Assembly: GCA_030725745.1 (NCBI GenBank)
Contig: JANRFH010000012.1
Coordinates: forward strand, 41,991 to 105,990
Source: Akkermansiaceae bacterium
GTDB taxonomy: Bacteria > Verrucomicrobiota > Verrucomicrobiia > Verrucomicrobiales > Akkermansiaceae
DNA length: 64,000 nt
Direction of reading: 5' to 3'
A program made the translations under genes and the position numbers. This document shows, one piece after another, positions 34,125 through 42,564 of this stretch. Each line of letters opens with the position of its first letter. The first letter of the stretch is position 1. The notes beneath the pieces were generated by a model. That model made no database searches and was not told where the DNA came from. It was given only the letters and a program-made list of their open reading frames with translations.

Positions 34125-35603
34125 ATGAAACGCTTACCACTCCTCTTCTCCATCGCCCTTTCCATAGCCCCTCTTCACGCCCAGACGGAGGAGCGAAAGC
34201 AGGAAATCATCACAGCCGTCGGCGAACAGGCCGGAAGCGCGCTTCTCAGCGTCCATATGGCAGTAAACTTGCTCGCCGAACGTTGGACGAAAAAAATGAT
34301 AGCCGTGGACGAAGCTAAGGAGCTAGCTACAAGCTACCGTGAAAGCGCAGAACTTTGCGCCACACTCGTCCAAGGAAAATCCGCACAGATCGAGTCCACC
34401 ACCGCCGCCCTCGTAAAACAGGCGACCACCCTCGAAACATGGATCACTACCGGCGACGACTCCATGGCTCCCGTTCATGCGAAATTAAAAGCTGAGACCG
34501 ACGCACTCATCGCAGGAGAAGCCCCTGCCCCTTCAGCTCCATCACCCACTGCCGCACCGGACGGAACCATCGAGCTAAAAACTACGAAATCCGTAGCGCC
34601 GAATGGTAAACCGGGTCCACTCGGGATCATGCAAGTGACAAAGGTAAACCGGGAACAACCATTGGAAGTCACTTGGAAATACCCGAACGGCGATAGTGAT
34701 AAAGGACTGTGCGTTTCTTTCCCCGGATCAGGAAAGATGGCTACCTTCTTTGGCCAAGGCATCAGAAGCGTCGGCATCTACAAACGTGAGGGCACGAAGG
34801 TCAGCGGCTACTGAGCACCCACTGTAGCTGGCGGTAAAATCAGCACCATCTCAATGAACCAGACTGGTGAGAAACCCGAATACGATATCGTTGGCGGCGG
34901 GAAACTCATTCTGGATTTCCAGCCCGGAATGATGGCGAAAACCACATGGAGATTCGATAAAGGAGATGTCCCAGGACTTGCCGTTGGTGATGCCGAATAC
35001 CTCGCCATCGTATCCATGGAGCCGGGCTCGAAAGCCGGGGTCGCTCTCTACACCATGGCGGATGACAGCAAGTCCGCCACAGGCCGCTGGGTCGTTGCAG
35101 GCACGCCGGGAGTTGGCGAGGACGAACTCATTGTCACGAAGGTCACCGGGGTCTTTTCCTCAGCACCAGGTGCTACTGCTCCACCGGCTGCAGATGGGAA
35201 AATCGAACAAGAGGTGAAAGCCATCGCGGAAAAGCTTCGCCTAGATCTCGGCAACGCCGCCCCATTCAAGCCCACCCCCGAGCAGGTCGCCGCCATCACC
35301 GCCACTCCGGAAGATGCAGAAAAACTTCTCGCCTGGGTCACCGCCGTCTATGCCTCACTGAAGCCCGGTCAAGCCGCCGCAAAGGAAGGCCAGACCGTCA
35401 TCAAAGTCACCGGCCCAGACCTCAAAGACCTTCCCGGCGGATACACCCAACAGATCGCCCATTTCAATAAATCCGGCGTCCAGATCTACGGCTTCAAATA
35501 TCTCGCTCCCGGCGAGGAATTCGGCATGTCGTTTGACGGACTTTTCCGCGTCGATGGGAAATGGATCTTCATCCCCAAAGCTTGGCGCGCCTTCGCAAAT
35601 TGA
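34125..35603 (+). pseudogene. Secreted protein ORF interrupted by an in-frame TGA
   Basis: The two track ORFs 34125-34814 and 34854-35603 are in the same frame. Only a TGA at 34812-34814 separates them: reading through gives KVSGY-(stop)-APTVAGGKIST. Together they would encode about 490 residues with a signal peptide (MKRLPLLFSIALSIAPLHAQ), an N-terminal helical region, a Pro/Ala linker (APAPSAPSPTAAP), beta-rich domains in both halves and a second linker (APGATAPPAADG). A single-base change of TGG to TGA would explain it. TGA is a normal stop in neighbouring genes, so recoding is unlikely. Family unknown. Confidence 0.75.
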
Positions 35604-35616
35604 TCCGCTGCCTATC

Positions 35617-36294
35617 TCAGCCAGCATTGTTCATCAGGATCACCATTTCGCCCTTGGTGCCATGTGACTTGAACCATTCCAACAACTCCGCCGCAGTGCC
35701 GCGATGATAGGTCTCGAACTTTTTCGTAAGTTCCCGTGCCACACAGACCTTCGCCTCCGGCGCGATCTCGGTTAAGATCTCTAAGGTAGAAACAATGCGG
35801 TGCGGGCTCTCAAAGAAAATCCCAGTCTCGCCGCTCTCCAATGCCGCGGACATCGCCTCCTTGCGCTTCCCCTTCTTTACCGAGAGGAAACCGCCGAAGC
35901 GGAAGGCATGGCACGGCATCCCCGATCCGATCAGCGCCATCAGCACCGCAGACGGCCCCGGCAGCACCTCGAAATCCACTTCCGCCTCTAAACATGCCTG
36001 CACCAAGCGATAGCCAGGATCTGAAATTCCCGGCATGCCCGCATCGCTGACAAAAGCAATCACCTCTCCCGCCTTCGCAGCTGCCACAAGCTCCGGAGCC
36101 TTGCGGCTCTCGTTGTGCTCGTGCAGCGAGACCAAGGGCTTCCCGGAAACGCCGTGATGCGCCAGCAGGATCCCGGAGCGCCGCGTATCCTCGCAGGCAA
36201 TGCGATCCGCCGATTTCAAAACCTCCAGCGCCCTCAGCGTGATGTCGCCGAGATTGCCGATAGGAGTTGGCACCAATACGATTTTCCCACTCAC
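35617..36294 (-). CDS. rsmI: 16S rRNA (cytidine-1402 2'-O)-methyltransferase
   Basis: RsmI uses SAM to 2'-O-methylate C1402 in the ribosomal P site. The 225-residue protein has the tetrapyrrole-methylase-fold motifs: VPTPIGNLGDITLRALEVL at the N-terminus, CEDTRRSGILLAHHG, FVSDAGMPGISDPGY and VLPGPSAVLMALIGSG. It lacks the extra C-terminal domain of E. coli RsmI, as is common. The start is a GTG at 36294 overlapping the thioesterase stop by 4 bp (GTGA), which implies coupled translation. Confidence 0.96.
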   Translation of the reverse strand: MSGKIVLVPTPIGNLGDITLRALEVLKSADRIACEDTRRSGILLAHHGVSGKPLVSLHEHNESRKAPELVAAAKAGEVIAFVSDAGMPGISDPGYRLVQACLEAEVDFEVLPGPSAVLMALIGSGMPCHAFRFGGFLSVKKGKRKEAMSAALESGETGIFFESPHRIVSTLEILTEIAPEAKVCVARELTKKFETYHRGTAAELLEWFKSHGTKGEMVILMNNAG

Positions 36295-36692
36295 GCCCTA
36301 CCCTCCAGCACCGCGCGTTCCTTTTCCTCCAGCCTCGCCGGCTGGCCTTGGTTGTTCACCTTGGCAGTGACCATCTCGCCGCTCGCCGCGACTTTCCCAT
36401 CGTCTTTCAAAATCTGAAAAAACCACGTGACCGAACCGGAACCGACCTTACCGACAGCAAGCTCCACCGTGATATTGTCCTGAAACGTGAGTGGTCTAGC
36501 GTAGTCACACACCACCCGCACACGTGGCCAACCGCCCTGCGAGCGATCAAATACCACCAACCCGGCATGCTCAAGGAAGTCATGCTCCGCACGTTCGGGG
36601 TATTGGAGGATTTTCGAAAAATGAACCCACCCGCTCGCATCCGTATCCGCGAAGGCGACCTCGCACTCGTAGCGATGGCGGATGTTTTCCAA
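36291..36692 (-). CDS. Acyl-CoA thioesterase, 4HBT/YbgC type
   Basis: The 133-residue hotdog-fold protein starts at a TTG. The active-site region VAFADTDASGWVHFSKILQYPERAEHDFL has the Asp typical of the 4-hydroxybenzoyl-CoA thioesterase/YbgC class. The hotdog helix and strands follow (VVCDYARPLTFQDNITVELAVGKVG). Such enzymes hydrolyse acyl-CoA or acyl-ACP thioesters. It lies 6 bp after fabF and overlaps rsmI, so the fabF-thioesterase-rsmI order suggests a small operon partly devoted to fatty-acid metabolism. Confidence 0.9.
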   Translation of the reverse strand: MENIRHRYECEVAFADTDASGWVHFSKILQYPERAEHDFLEHAGLVVFDRSQGGWPRVRVVCDYARPLTFQDNITVELAVGKVGSGSVTWFFQILKDDGKVAASGEMVTAKVNNQGQPARLEEKERAVLEGRA

Positions 36693-36698
36693 AAGAGC

Positions 36699-37949
36699 TT
36701 AGTCCTCGAATTTCTGCACCAGCACGGAGGCATTGTGCCCGCCGAAGCCGAAGCTATTGCTAAGTGCGATCTTGATCGGAGCCTCGCGGGCAACGTTCGG
36801 AGTAACGTCCAGATCGCAATCCGGATCCTGCTCCTCGATGTTGATCGTCGGAGGCACCACGCCTTCCACGATGCCCATCACACTGGCGATCAGCTCGATG
36901 CCGCCCGCTGCGCCGAGCATGTGCCCGGTCATGGATTTCGTGGAGCTGACCATCAGGCCATTCGTCGCGTAGTCGCCGAAGGCAACCTTGATCGCCTTGG
37001 TCTCCGCGATGTCGCCCAGACCCGTGGAGGTCGCGTGCGCATTGAGGTAATCGACGTCCTCGGGATTGGTCTTGCCGTGCTTGAGCGCCATGCCGATCGC
37101 ATAGGCCGGGCCGCTGCCGTCTGGTGATGGGGCACTGAGGTGATACGCATCCGCGCTCACTCCGTATCCAGTCAGTTCCGCATAAATTTTCGCACCGCGT
37201 GCCTTGGCCGTTTCCAGCTCCTCGATCATCACCACGCCAGAGCCTTCGCCCATTACGAAGCCATCACGACCTTTATCGAAGGGGCGGGATGCGCCTTCGG
37301 GATCGTCGTTTCGTGTGCTCAGTGCCTTCATGTTGTTGAAGCCACAGAGACCCATCGGCAGGATTGCTGCTTCTGCACCACCGCAGAGGAAACCATCTGC
37401 ATCGCCGAATTTGATCATGCGCCATGCCTCACCGATGTTGTGGTTAGAGGTCGCACAGGCAGTTACGATCACCATGTTCGGCCCCAGTAGGCCGTGCTCC
37501 ATGGAGATAATGCCGGAGGCGATGTTGGAAATCATCATCGGAATCGTGAAAGGCGATACGCGCCGCGCTCCCTTTTCAAGGTAAGTGCTGTGCTCGCGCT
37601 CAAGCGTCGAGAGTCCGCCGATGCCGCTGCCGACCATCACACCGTAACGGCGGCGATCAATCTTTTCTGTATCAAGCCCTGAGTCCTGCATCGCCATCTT
37701 CGAGGCCGCGACGGCAAACTGCACGTAACGATCCGAGCGGCGTGAGTCTTTGGGCACATTGAAATAACCGTCTGGCTCGAAGTCACGGACTTCCCCAGCG
37801 ATCTTGCAATCGAAAGGTGTCGTATCGATCTGCTCGATCAACCGTATGCCGCTGCGACCGTTCTTCAGGCCGTCCCACGTCTTCTCCAAATCATTTCCCA
37901 ATGGGGAAATACATCCAATTCCGGTAATAACCACCCGTCGCTCGCTCAT
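36699..37949 (-). CDS. fabF: 3-oxoacyl-[acyl-carrier-protein] synthase II
   Basis: FabF elongates acyl-ACP by condensation with malonyl-ACP. I start at the ATG at 37949 (416 aa), where MSERRVVITGIGCISPLGND begins the family N-terminus. The catalytic triad is visible: Cys in VTACATSNHNIG, His in LNAHATSTGLGD and His in SMTGHMLGAAGG. C-terminal NSFGFGGHNASVLV is canonical. No acpP or fabG is adjacent. The downstream thioesterase and rsmI are on the same strand. Confidence 0.97.
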   Translation of the reverse strand: MSERRVVITGIGCISPLGNDLEKTWDGLKNGRSGIRLIEQIDTTPFDCKIAGEVRDFEPDGYFNVPKDSRRSDRYVQFAVAASKMAMQDSGLDTEKIDRRRYGVMVGSGIGGLSTLEREHSTYLEKGARRVSPFTIPMMISNIASGIISMEHGLLGPNMVIVTACATSNHNIGEAWRMIKFGDADGFLCGGAEAAILPMGLCGFNNMKALSTRNDDPEGASRPFDKGRDGFVMGEGSGVVMIEELETAKARGAKIYAELTGYGVSADAYHLSAPSPDGSGPAYAIGMALKHGKTNPEDVDYLNAHATSTGLGDIAETKAIKVAFGDYATNGLMVSSTKSMTGHMLGAAGGIELIASVMGIVEGVVPPTINIEEQDPDCDLDVTPNVAREAPIKIALSNSFGFGGHNASVLVQKFED

Positions 37950-38060
37950 ATCGTGCAGCAAGCCTAGACAGCGAACCGATCAGCACGCAAGCACTAGAAA
38001 TTCGCCTCTGGAACAGGGAGATCAAGCTTGAGAGATATCTGTCCAAATTCCTGAAGGTTC

Positions 38061-38182
38061 AACCGCGAATAAACGCGAATGGACGCTAATCCAATGCATG
38101 TGGCTTAGAAGAATTGTTTTTTTGCACACAAAACATTCTCAAGAAACCCAAGATTTGCGTTCATTTGCGTTCATTCGCGGTT
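38061..38182. repeat. Inverted-terminus element C (10-bp words, no gene)
   Basis: Left arm AACCGCGAATAAACGCGAAT continues GGACGCTAATCC. The complement of the right arm is AACCGCGAATGAACGCAAAT, continuing GAACGCAAATCT. Each arm is three tandem 10-bp words, with about six mismatches over 32 bp. The spacer is about 58 bp. It lies between fabF and the rhomboid gene. Confidence 0.9.
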
Positions 38183-38213
38183 TTTTCCTAGGCTTTATCG
38201 CCCTGACCTTTTT

Positions 38214-39482
38214 TCAGCCAGCCATTCGGATTACCGCATAAATCGCAGATGCCACGATCACCCCGAGGCTTGCCGTCCCTACCACACGATCCGTAAGGGT
38301 CATGCGCGGTCTCAGCACAGATCCAGACTTCGGAAAAACAATCCCCGCATAGGCCATCCCCGCCAGCAAACCTCCAAAGTGCGCCGCATTGTCGATGAAA
38401 CGGTAGCCCACCAGACCGATCAGCGCGGTGATCAACACACCGCCGATGAGGCGGCGGCGTGAGCTTTTCGGAACCAGCTTCGAGTGCAGCGTTTCGAAAA
38501 CCAACAGGAAACCCAGCCAGCCCATCAGCCCACCGGAGGCACCCACGGAAGGCGCCTGTGGCATGAAACGCGCCGAAGCCTCACCACCCACCATCGCGGA
38601 AAAAACGAACACCATAAACAGATGCGGCCACCGCGCGAAAACTTCGAGTCGTTTCCCCAGATAAAGTAGTCCCAGCCCGTTCATCACGAAGTGGATCACT
38701 CCGCCGTGCAGCATTGGTGCCGTAAACAGCCTCCAGTATTCGCCGCTTCGATATGCCCCTTTCACCAGCCCCGCATCATTCACGGTATCGTGGAATGAAA
38801 TGATCGATTTATCGAACCACACCTGCGCCGCGAAAACCACGCCCAGCACACCGAGCAAGCCCCACGTCACCGGTGCCTTCTGCATATGCAACCATGTTTC
38901 GAAACGAATCAACGGTATCTTCGGAGCCACCGCACCACCCGCGCGCTTCATCTCCCTCGCCCGCTTCTGCGCCTGATACCAAGGAATGAAGGCGAAAACC
39001 AAAAATACCAACAGCGCGATCCCCACCGTCGTCGAGGCGGACAGTGCAGTGACGATCCATTTCACCTCTGCGAAAAATCCCTCGTCACGCCCCCTCACCT
39101 GATAGACCCGCCACGCCTGAAAAGTCATCCAGGCCAGCAGCGCAGCCAATCCACCACCACAGATTTTCATCCGGTGATTCGCATCCAGCAAGTCCTCTCT
39201 CGCCCAGCCCTCTCGCACTTTCGAGATATCTTCCGTGAAATCCTCAATCTCCTCCGGTATTCGGCAGTGCTTGCACTCCGGCGTCCACACCAGATCCAGC
39301 ACGCTGTCCTTGTCCTCACGTATCACACGCGAAAGATCATCCAGCGAGTCGCACACATGCCTCCCGCCTTTGCGGTCGATCCAGCCGTAGCCATCACCGG
39401 CTGCGGGAAATGCTTTTTTTCGCGCCCATATCGGAAGATCCGATTCGGCGGCTTCCTGATCTGCGACGTTCACACCTTGCAA
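38214..39482 (-). CDS. Rhomboid-family intramembrane serine protease
   Basis: The 422-residue protein has a soluble N-terminal region (about 1-105) with CKHC, then two TM helices, a basic linker and a six-TM rhomboid core. Catalytic Ser is in PSVGASGGLMGWLGFLL, catalytic His in IDNAAHFGGLLAGMAYAG, and the loop HGGVIHFVMNGLGLLYLG (rhomboid HxxxN) is conserved. It should cleave TM segments of membrane substrates. No ATG is available: the start is the TTG at 39482 or a GTG three codons later that has AAGG just upstream. It follows secG by 9 bp. Confidence 0.92.
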   Translation of the reverse strand: MQGVNVADQEAAESDLPIWARKKAFPAAGDGYGWIDRKGGRHVCDSLDDLSRVIREDKDSVLDLVWTPECKHCRIPEEIEDFTEDISKVREGWAREDLLDANHRMKICGGGLAALLAWMTFQAWRVYQVRGRDEGFFAEVKWIVTALSASTTVGIALLVFLVFAFIPWYQAQKRAREMKRAGGAVAPKIPLIRFETWLHMQKAPVTWGLLGVLGVVFAAQVWFDKSIISFHDTVNDAGLVKGAYRSGEYWRLFTAPMLHGGVIHFVMNGLGLLYLGKRLEVFARWPHLFMVFVFSAMVGGEASARFMPQAPSVGASGGLMGWLGFLLVFETLHSKLVPKSSRRRLIGGVLITALIGLVGYRFIDNAAHFGGLLAGMAYAGIVFPKSGSVLRPRMTLTDRVVGTASLGVIVASAIYAVIRMAG

Positions 39483-39491
39483 GCGTTGCGC

Positions 39492-40004
39492 TTACTCAGG
39501 TTTGTCCGCCTTGTTTTCCTCGGCGGGTGCGGATTCTTCCGTTGGAGCGGATTCCACGGGAGTCTCTAGGACTTCTTCTACGGTTTCAACGGCTTCATCC
39601 GTCGCTCCGGAGATCTCTTTCGTGATATCTTCCACAGTTAGTTCGTCCTCAAGCGAAGCAGGAATCACTTCAGCTTCTTCCTCAGCAGCCTTTTCCTCGA
39701 CCACTTCTGTCTTCTTAGGATCAAGGAGCGACTTCTGCTGGGATTGCTTGCCGATCAGGATGGCCAGCGTAAGGCTGATGATGAAGAAAAGGGAACCGAG
39801 GTAAACCGTGCCCTTCTGAAGCACGTTCGTTGTCCTAGCACCAAAGACCTGGTCGGTCACACCACCACCAAAGGCAGCTCCGAGACCTTCCTGTTTTGGC
39901 CGCTGCATTAGGATCAGCAGGGACATCAGGAGACAGACGATGACGAAGACGACAAGCAGCAGGTTAATGCTGATGTCGAGCCAGTTAATTGCGGCGAAAA
40001 TCAT
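39492..40004 (-). CDS. secG: Preprotein translocase subunit SecG with long acidic tail
   Basis: SecG is the accessory subunit of the SecYEG channel. The first about 75 residues match the family: two TM helices (LLLVVFVIVCLLMSLLILMQ and GSLFFIISLTLAILIG) around QEGLGAAFGGGVTDQVFGARTTNVLQKGT. The remaining roughly 90 residues are a strongly acidic Glu/Ala/Pro tail, making the protein 170 aa instead of about 75-110. The tail is probably disordered. The gene is just upstream of the rhomboid gene, so both may be co-expressed. Confidence 0.95.
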   Translation of the reverse strand: MIFAAINWLDISINLLLVVFVIVCLLMSLLILMQRPKQEGLGAAFGGGVTDQVFGARTTNVLQKGTVYLGSLFFIISLTLAILIGKQSQQKSLLDPKKTEVVEEKAAEEEAEVIPASLEDELTVEDITKEISGATDEAVETVEEVLETPVESAPTEESAPAEENKADKPE

Positions 40005-40077
40005 GGGCGGCGGAATATGGGAGGGTCATCCGGTCTTGTAAAGCAGGGTTTTCAGCGATTTCTGCACACTCTCAAGC

Positions 40078-40476
40078 CTATTTCAATTCAACCAATCTGA
40101 CCCCGCCGCTTAGCTTTTCCAAGGTGAGCTGAAACGCCTCCCTTGAAGGCTTGGTCGCCTCCAATGGCTCTCCGACTGTGACAAAGCGATTATGATAAGT
40201 CGTCCGGAACCATCCATCCACCAACAACACCGAATGCCCATCTGAAGCTCCTTTCGTGACAAACTCGATGCGAACCGGATCGCATTCACAGCTTCCGGGA
40301 CGCTTACGCTTGGCATCCGGCGTAAAATCGAAGGTAAGGGAGGAGTCCTCTGACCCCTCCAGCTTCACTGCCTGCTTCTCAATCTTGGTGGCAAGCTTCT
40401 CCGCTGGATCAAGACCCACAAGAATCACGCAAGAGTTCAGGCACATGCACACAAGAGCAGCGAGCAGCAGTTTCAT
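40078..40476 (-). CDS. Small lipoprotein, unknown function
   Basis: The 132-residue protein starts MKLLLAALVCMCLNSC, a lipoprotein signal whose likely lipid-bearing residue is Cys16. The mature part is beta-rich (LTFDFTPDAKRKRPG, VRIEFVTKGAS, HSVLLVDGWFRTTYHNRFVTVG) with a CEC pair at about 62-64. I do not recognise the family. Its ATG overlaps the stop of the upstream PuuD-like gene by 4 bp (ATGA), so it is translationally coupled and may be an envelope partner of that cytochrome protein. Confidence 0.78.
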   Translation of the reverse strand: MKLLLAALVCMCLNSCVILVGLDPAEKLATKIEKQAVKLEGSEDSSLTFDFTPDAKRKRPGSCECDPVRIEFVTKGASDGHSVLLVDGWFRTTYHNRFVTVGEPLEATKPSREAFQLTLEKLSGGVRLVELK

Positions 40477-41684
40477 AATGATTTCAAATAAGCCACCAAC
40501 TCATCCACTTCCTTCTCCGACAGATGTGCATATGGCGGCATCGCGGCGGCGAAGCCTTTCACGACCTTCGCCTGCGGCTCGCGTATCGATTGCCGCAGAT
40601 ATGCCTCATCCACCTGCACGGTGGTGCCGTCTGCCAGTTCTTCCTTTTTCCCGAACACTCCCTGCAATGAGGGGCCGAGCTGCGCACTTCCCTCCTGATG
40701 GCACGCTGCGCAGCCTTGGCTGACAAAAAGTTTAGCTCCGGCCTCCACTGCCGGATCGGATGTCGCCGACGTCGATGAAGGAACAGCGAGCAATCCAGCG
40801 ATCAACAGACAAGCCACGATAAAAGTGCCAAAAATCGAAACCGCCCAATACCGGAATTTGGTGCGCACGTTCATCAGGTGCTTCACACACATCAGCGCAA
40901 GGATGATCACCGCGAGAATCGGCACCTTCTGCGCAGCGCTGGTCACCTGCGGGAAATGCGCGCTCAGCATCATGAATAGCACCGGAAAAGTGATGTAATG
41001 ATTATGCAGCGAGCGTGTCTTCGCCGCCTTTCCATATTTCATATCATGCGCTTTTCCCTCCGCCAGAGAAGCCATGAACTTCTTCTGATTTCGAATGATG
41101 TGGATGAAAACATTCGCCGACATCGAGGTGCCCAGCATCGCCCCGATCTGCAGATACAGGGCACGGCCATTGAACCACTGATTGAAAAGGAAAGCCGCAC
41201 CCATCAACAGGATCAGCGTCAGCGGAATCGCGATTTTCGGAAGCTCCTTGAGCTTGCTACGCCAGATCGTGTCGTAAACTGCCCACCATCCAAGAATGCC
41301 CGCCACGCTCAGACCGATAGCGCCCCAGCCCTGCAAATCTTGACTATCCGCATTCAACAATGCCGCGCCGCCATGAATGTAGAAAACCGAGACCAATAGC
41401 AGAGCGCCACTGATCCAAGTCGTGTAGGATTGCCACATAAACCAATGCAGCGGCACCGGGATCTTCGCGGGGTCGATCAGGCGTTTCTCCAAATGGAAGA
41501 CACCACCGCCGTGCAGCATGTCGAGATGACCGAGCTTGCCCCGTTTTTCCTCATCGGGCTGCGCGGCGATCAGATTGATTTCCATCCACGTGAAGAGCAG
41601 CGAGTTTCCGATCCACATGATCGCAGCGATCACGTGGATGAAACGAAACACCACACTCAGCCAGCCTGCGATTTCTGTTTCCAT
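40473..41684 (-). CDS. PuuD-like membrane protein with C-terminal cytochrome c domain
   Basis: The 403-residue protein has about eight TM helices with the urate-oxidase N-terminal membrane domain pattern (FRFIHVIAAIMWIGNSLLFTWME, LHWFMWQSYTTWISG, HNHYITFPVLFMMLSAHFP). It ends in a periplasmic cytochrome c domain: GCAACHQEGSAQLGPSLQG binds heme, and AAMPPYAHLS provides the axial Met. This is the PuuD layout; PuuD oxidises urate. No purine-degradation neighbours are visible, so the substrate here is uncertain and a generic electron-transfer role is possible. It is coupled to a downstream lipoprotein gene. Confidence 0.85.
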   Translation of the reverse strand: METEIAGWLSVVFRFIHVIAAIMWIGNSLLFTWMEINLIAAQPDEEKRGKLGHLDMLHGGGVFHLEKRLIDPAKIPVPLHWFMWQSYTTWISGALLLVSVFYIHGGAALLNADSQDLQGWGAIGLSVAGILGWWAVYDTIWRSKLKELPKIAIPLTLILLMGAAFLFNQWFNGRALYLQIGAMLGTSMSANVFIHIIRNQKKFMASLAEGKAHDMKYGKAAKTRSLHNHYITFPVLFMMLSAHFPQVTSAAQKVPILAVIILALMCVKHLMNVRTKFRYWAVSIFGTFIVACLLIAGLLAVPSSTSATSDPAVEAGAKLFVSQGCAACHQEGSAQLGPSLQGVFGKKEELADGTTVQVDEAYLRQSIREPQAKVVKGFAAAMPPYAHLSEKEVDELVAYLKSL

Positions 41685-41757
41685 AAGTTGTCGGGATAAT
41701 AGCAGGGTTCATACCGCGACAAAAAATCCACGGTAACCAACACGCCAAGGTATGGGG

Positions 41758-42273
41758 TCAGTGTGCGCAGCTTTTCACCCAGTCCGCCACCTTCTTATCA
41801 TCATCCCCCGCCGCCCATACGCGCCTCAGGAAGTCCGCAGGGTGCAGCCCGCCGTTTTCCCTAAGGAATCTCCGGTCGCCTCCACAGCTGAACATCAGAT
41901 CAGGATCCAGTTCACCACGAAGCTTCGCGCGCGCCTTCGCCAGGATGCGCGGGAAATACACAATCCCTTCCAGCTCGCTTTGCTTCGATGGGATATCGTC
42001 CCGGCACACCACTTTGTCGCTCCATTTCCCGCCTTGCTCTACGATGAAATAATCCCTCCGCACCGCCGCCACCAGCAGTGCCGTGAATTTCGAGGGATCC
42101 GCACCAGCCACCTCATCCTCCACGAAATCGTAAAACTCTCGCTTCTTGTAGCCTATGCTCTCTAGAAAAACCAACTCCTCCACAGAGTAGCCGTTCTCAT
42201 AATCAAAGCCACCCGCCACTTCCTTTTCCGCGCAGCGCGCAAACAACTCCATGAATGTATCGTTCCAATGCAT
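41758..42273 (-). CDS. DUF5069-like protein
   Basis: The 171-residue cytoplasmic protein resembles the DUF5069 family in its central and C-terminal parts (YFPRILAKARAKLRGELDPDLMFSCGGDRRFLRENGGLHPADFLRRVW). The match is by eye and the region before it (EELVFLESIGYKKREFYDFVEDEV) is less familiar. Function is unknown. It is transcribed alone. Upstream, the divergent region toward folP contains element D. Confidence 0.65.
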   Translation of the reverse strand: MHWNDTFMELFARCAEKEVAGGFDYENGYSVEELVFLESIGYKKREFYDFVEDEVAGADPSKFTALLVAAVRRDYFIVEQGGKWSDKVVCRDDIPSKQSELEGIVYFPRILAKARAKLRGELDPDLMFSCGGDRRFLRENGGLHPADFLRRVWAAGDDDKKVADWVKSCAH

Positions 42274-42365
42274 GCACCGAATGGAACCCTCTTCCGCCCC
42301 TTTGCCAACGGATTTTTATAGCGGCAGCCTCCAAGGCTCCTACACTACCGGCCAGAAAGAATTCC

Positions 42366-42509
42366 AACCACGGATTTCACAGATTTTCACGGATAAGATA
42401 TCTGGATTGGCATGCCTTACGACTCTATTGAGATGATGGATCTGAAAAGACTATGTTTGAGTCCTGATTCTTAGGTCTTCATCCGTGAAAATCTGTGAAA
42501 TCCGTGGTT
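42366..42509. repeat. Inverted-terminus element D (10-bp words, perfect arms)
   Basis: The two 29-bp arms are exact inverted copies: AACCACGGATTTCACAGATT continues TTCACGGAT, and the other side ends ATCCGTGGTT. Each arm is about three 10-bp words. The spacer is about 86 bp and AT-richer than flanking DNA. It lies between the divergent DUF5069 gene and folP. Perfect arms suggest recent arrival or ongoing conversion. Confidence 0.95.
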
Positions 42510-42564
42510 AAATCGTTCGTTTTATTACAGCCACCTTCCCACACCCTTTTTATAAGCCCTCCCC

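Noticed and set aside
34812-34814. Selenocysteine or stop-codon recoding at the in-frame TGA
   Set aside because: TGA ends several neighbouring genes, the residue would not be in a redox motif, and no SECIS-like structure was recognised just downstream.
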